A DNA stretch of 22,904 nucleotides from the NCBI GenBank assembly GCA_050696075.1, contig JBOGUF010000088.1, forward strand, positions 1 through 22,904, in the 5' to 3' direction. Source of the DNA: JBOGUF01 sp050696075. Lineage in GTDB: Bacteria; Chloroflexota; Chloroflexia; Thermomicrobiales; UBA6265. Position numbers and translations under genes: made by a program. The notes below the pieces were generated by a model. The model saw only the letters and a list, made by a program, of their open reading frames with translations. It was not told the DNA's origin and did no database searches. Shown here piece by piece: positions 21,604-22,904 of the stretch (position 1 is the first letter of the stretch; each line of letters starts with the position of its first letter).

Positions 21604-22104
21604 ATGACGCGGACTCACCGCATCCGGTTGGGGCTATTCGTCATCGCCGCCCTTGCCATGGCATTGCCGATCGCGGCATTGGCCCACGAACGACGCGACG
21701 TGGCCGACGGGCAGTACCAGTTTGTCGTCGGGTTCATCGAGGAGCCAGCATTCGTCGGCGAAAAGAACGCCCTCAGCCTGCGCATCACCAAGCCGGCCGG
21801 GCCGGACGCGACGCCGACCGCCGAGGGCGAGGAGGCGCGCATCCCGGTTGAAGGGCTGGAGACGACGCTGACGGCCGAGGTAATCTACGGCGACCAGTCG
21901 ATGGATCTGCCGCTGCGGCCGGCCTTCCGCGACCCCGGCCACTATGTCTCCTACTTCTTCCCGATGGCTGAGGGGGACTACAGCTTCCACATCACCGGTG
22001 AGATCGAAGGGGTCGCGATCGACGAGACCTTCACCTCGTCCCCAGACGGCTTTGACTCGGTGCAGTCGCGAGAGCCACTCGAGTTTCCGAAGACCGAGGA
22101 TTAG
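21604..22104 (+). CDS. secreted beta-rich protein next to copC, unknown function
   Basis: A 166-residue exported protein. The signal peptide (IRLGLFVIAALAMALPIAALA) ends at AHERRD, leaving an N-terminal-type His as in CopC. The mature part (YQFVVGFIEEPAFVGEKNAL, then HYVSYFFPMAEGDYSFHITG) looks like an Ig-like beta sandwich of the YtkA/CopC sort. No copper-site pattern is complete: His at the start, His in GHYVSY and in FHITG could contribute. ATG 21604 has GGAGGAG six bases upstream; ATG 21589 is worse. A 7-bp stem (21568-21574 with 21582-21588) sits just before the ribosome site. Likely part of a copper-handling group with CopC. Confidence 0.78.
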   Translation: MTRTHRIRLGLFVIAALAMALPIAALAHERRDVADGQYQFVVGFIEEPAFVGEKNALSLRITKPAGPDATPTAEGEEARIPVEGLETTLTAEVIYGDQSMDLPLRPAFRDPGHYVSYFFPMAEGDYSFHITGEIEGVAIDETFTSSPDGFDSVQSREPLEFPKTED

Positions 22105-22110
22105 CCACTC

Positions 22111-22223
22111 GCGGCGTTAAAACGCCGCGCTGAACCTACGAAGTCCCGCCGGGACTGAGAAACGAGCGTACCAACCGCAGTCCCGGCGGGATTTCGTAGG
22201 TTGAGTCCGAGGTTTCAACCTCG
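22111..22223. repeat. composite inverted-repeat element (three stem-loops) before copC
   Basis: Three hairpins in tandem: GCGGCGTT/AACGCCGC (22111-22118, 22121-22128); a 25-bp arm (22133-22157) pairing with 22178-22202 with one mismatch across a 20-base loop; and CGAGGTT/AACCTCG (22208-22214, 22217-22223). The middle arms begin AACCTACGAAGTCCCGCCGG and end in the complement. It resembles REP/MITE-like intergenic elements. In mRNA it could stop or protect transcripts between the two secreted-protein genes. Confidence 0.75.
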
Positions 22224-22256
22224 AGAACTCTTAGTTGAGTTGGGAGGAAGTGGTCG

Positions 22257-22886
22257 ATGATGAGGTCCGCGCGCTGCCCCGCGCTGCTGGCGCTGGCGCT
22301 GGCGGCATTCGTCGCTCTGGAAGCGCAGCCGCGGTCGGCGCTCGCGCACGCCGAGCCGGAGCGAGCCGACCCGCCGATCGGCGGGTCGGTGGCGACAGCA
22401 CCGGCGATAGTCGTAGTGTGGTTCACCGAGGAGGTCGACCCGGAGGGGACGACGTTGGCGGTGGACGGACCGGATGGAACGACAGTCGATCTCGGCGATT
22501 CGGCCGTCGATCTAAACGACCCGGAGCGCACGCGGGTAACCGTCTCGCTGCCGACCGATCTGCCGCCGGGCGTTTACACCGTCCGGTGGAGCGCGCTCTC
22601 CGGCGAGGACGACCACCCGGAGGAGGGCGAGTTCACCTTCACGGTCGCGGGCGGAAGCCCGGTGGCGTCTCCGGCCGCCAGCCCGGCCGCGTCCCCGGCG
22701 GCAACCCTCGCGGCCAGCCCAACGGCCGCGGCGACTGGGACCCCGGAAGCGGAGACCGCGGCAGCGGACGACGAGGGAGACTTCGACACGCGGGCGTTTG
22801 TCATCGCCGTCGGCTCAGGCGTTGTGGCCGCCGGACTCATCTTCGGCTTCTGGCGCATCGTGCGGCCCCGGCAAGCGCGCCCCTAG
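22257..22886 (+). CDS. copC: CopC-domain copper-binding protein with C-terminal membrane anchor
   Basis: A 209-residue exported protein. Signal peptide cut is expected after ALA, leaving His31 as the new N-terminus (HAEPERADPPIGGSV), the start of the CopC domain. VVVWFTEEVDPEGTTLAVDG and the GEDDHPEEGEFTFTV end (Asp118, His120, the D-x-H Cu(II) ligands) complete the site. A Pro/Ala/Ser-rich linker made of SPAA-like units follows, then a membrane helix (AFVIAVGSGVVAAGLIFGFW) and a basic tail. It binds copper outside the membrane and usually works with CopD, which would lie beyond the window. ATG 22257 has GGAGGAAG upstream; the composite repeat lies in front. Confidence 0.92.
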   Translation: MMRSARCPALLALALAAFVALEAQPRSALAHAEPERADPPIGGSVATAPAIVVVWFTEEVDPEGTTLAVDGPDGTTVDLGDSAVDLNDPERTRVTVSLPTDLPPGVYTVRWSALSGEDDHPEEGEFTFTVAGGSPVASPAASPAASPAATLAASPTAAATGTPEAETAAADDEGDFDTRAFVIAVGSGVVAAGLIFGFWRIVRPRQARP

Positions 22887-22904
22887 CGATGCGGGCGTCA
22901 GGCG

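Noticed and set aside
1..22904. CRISPR array, tRNA, rRNA, insertion sequence or merR
   Set aside because: No regularly spaced repeats, tRNA-like folds, rRNA stretches, transposase motifs or MerR-type protein were seen on either strand.

Overview
The window is GC-rich (well above 60% by eye), densely coded DNA with bacterial sigma-70-like promoters, GGAGG-type ribosome sites and several GTG/TTG starts. Secreted proteins typical of a thick or single-membrane envelope (LysM-C39 peptidase, L,D-transpeptidase, CopC with a C-terminal anchor) and the overall style suggest Chloroflexota of the Thermomicrobia/Sphaerobacter type. That placement is inference; no rRNA or other marker is present. No transposase, integrase, tRNA, rRNA or CRISPR array was seen.

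Region 1 (1-6.6 kb) is general chromosome: the tail of an unknown gene, a small helix-turn-helix protein, a leftward group (PLP aminotransferase, four-helix membrane protein, MFS transporter), an AlaX-type alanyl-tRNA editing protein, and a rightward LysM/C39-like peptidase.

Region 2 (6.6-17.5 kb) is a broad mercury-resistance island with an unusual parts list. It has a MerT/MerC-like membrane protein; a divergent operon with a fused MerT-MerP, a secreted protein ending in a MerP-like CPAC domain, and a second MerT; a leftward merA (no N-terminal metal-binding domain) with a small membrane protein; a divergent LuxR-type regulator whose alpha/beta-hydrolase domain has lost its catalytic Ser and His; a canonical merB; a translationally coupled small membrane protein; an ABC-2 exporter (one ATPase that is frameshifted in this sequence, two paralogous permeases); then an ArsR-family regulator with the CmtR cysteine pattern and a second, very different merB. 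No merR was found. Mercury would be bound outside, imported by MerT proteins, freed from carbon by MerB and reduced by MerA. The ABC exporter, the dead-hydrolase regulator and the coupled membrane protein are candidates for new parts of such a system.

Region 3 (17.5-19.4 kb) holds an ABM-domain protein and an L,D-transpeptidase driven by back-to-back, mirror-symmetric extended -10 promoters.

Region 4 (19.4-22.9 kb) is a second metal cluster: CsoR with a clear operator at its promoter, a CDF cation exporter, a His-rich exported protein, a secreted beta-rich protein and CopC, with a composite inverted-repeat element before copC. CopD would be expected just beyond the right edge.
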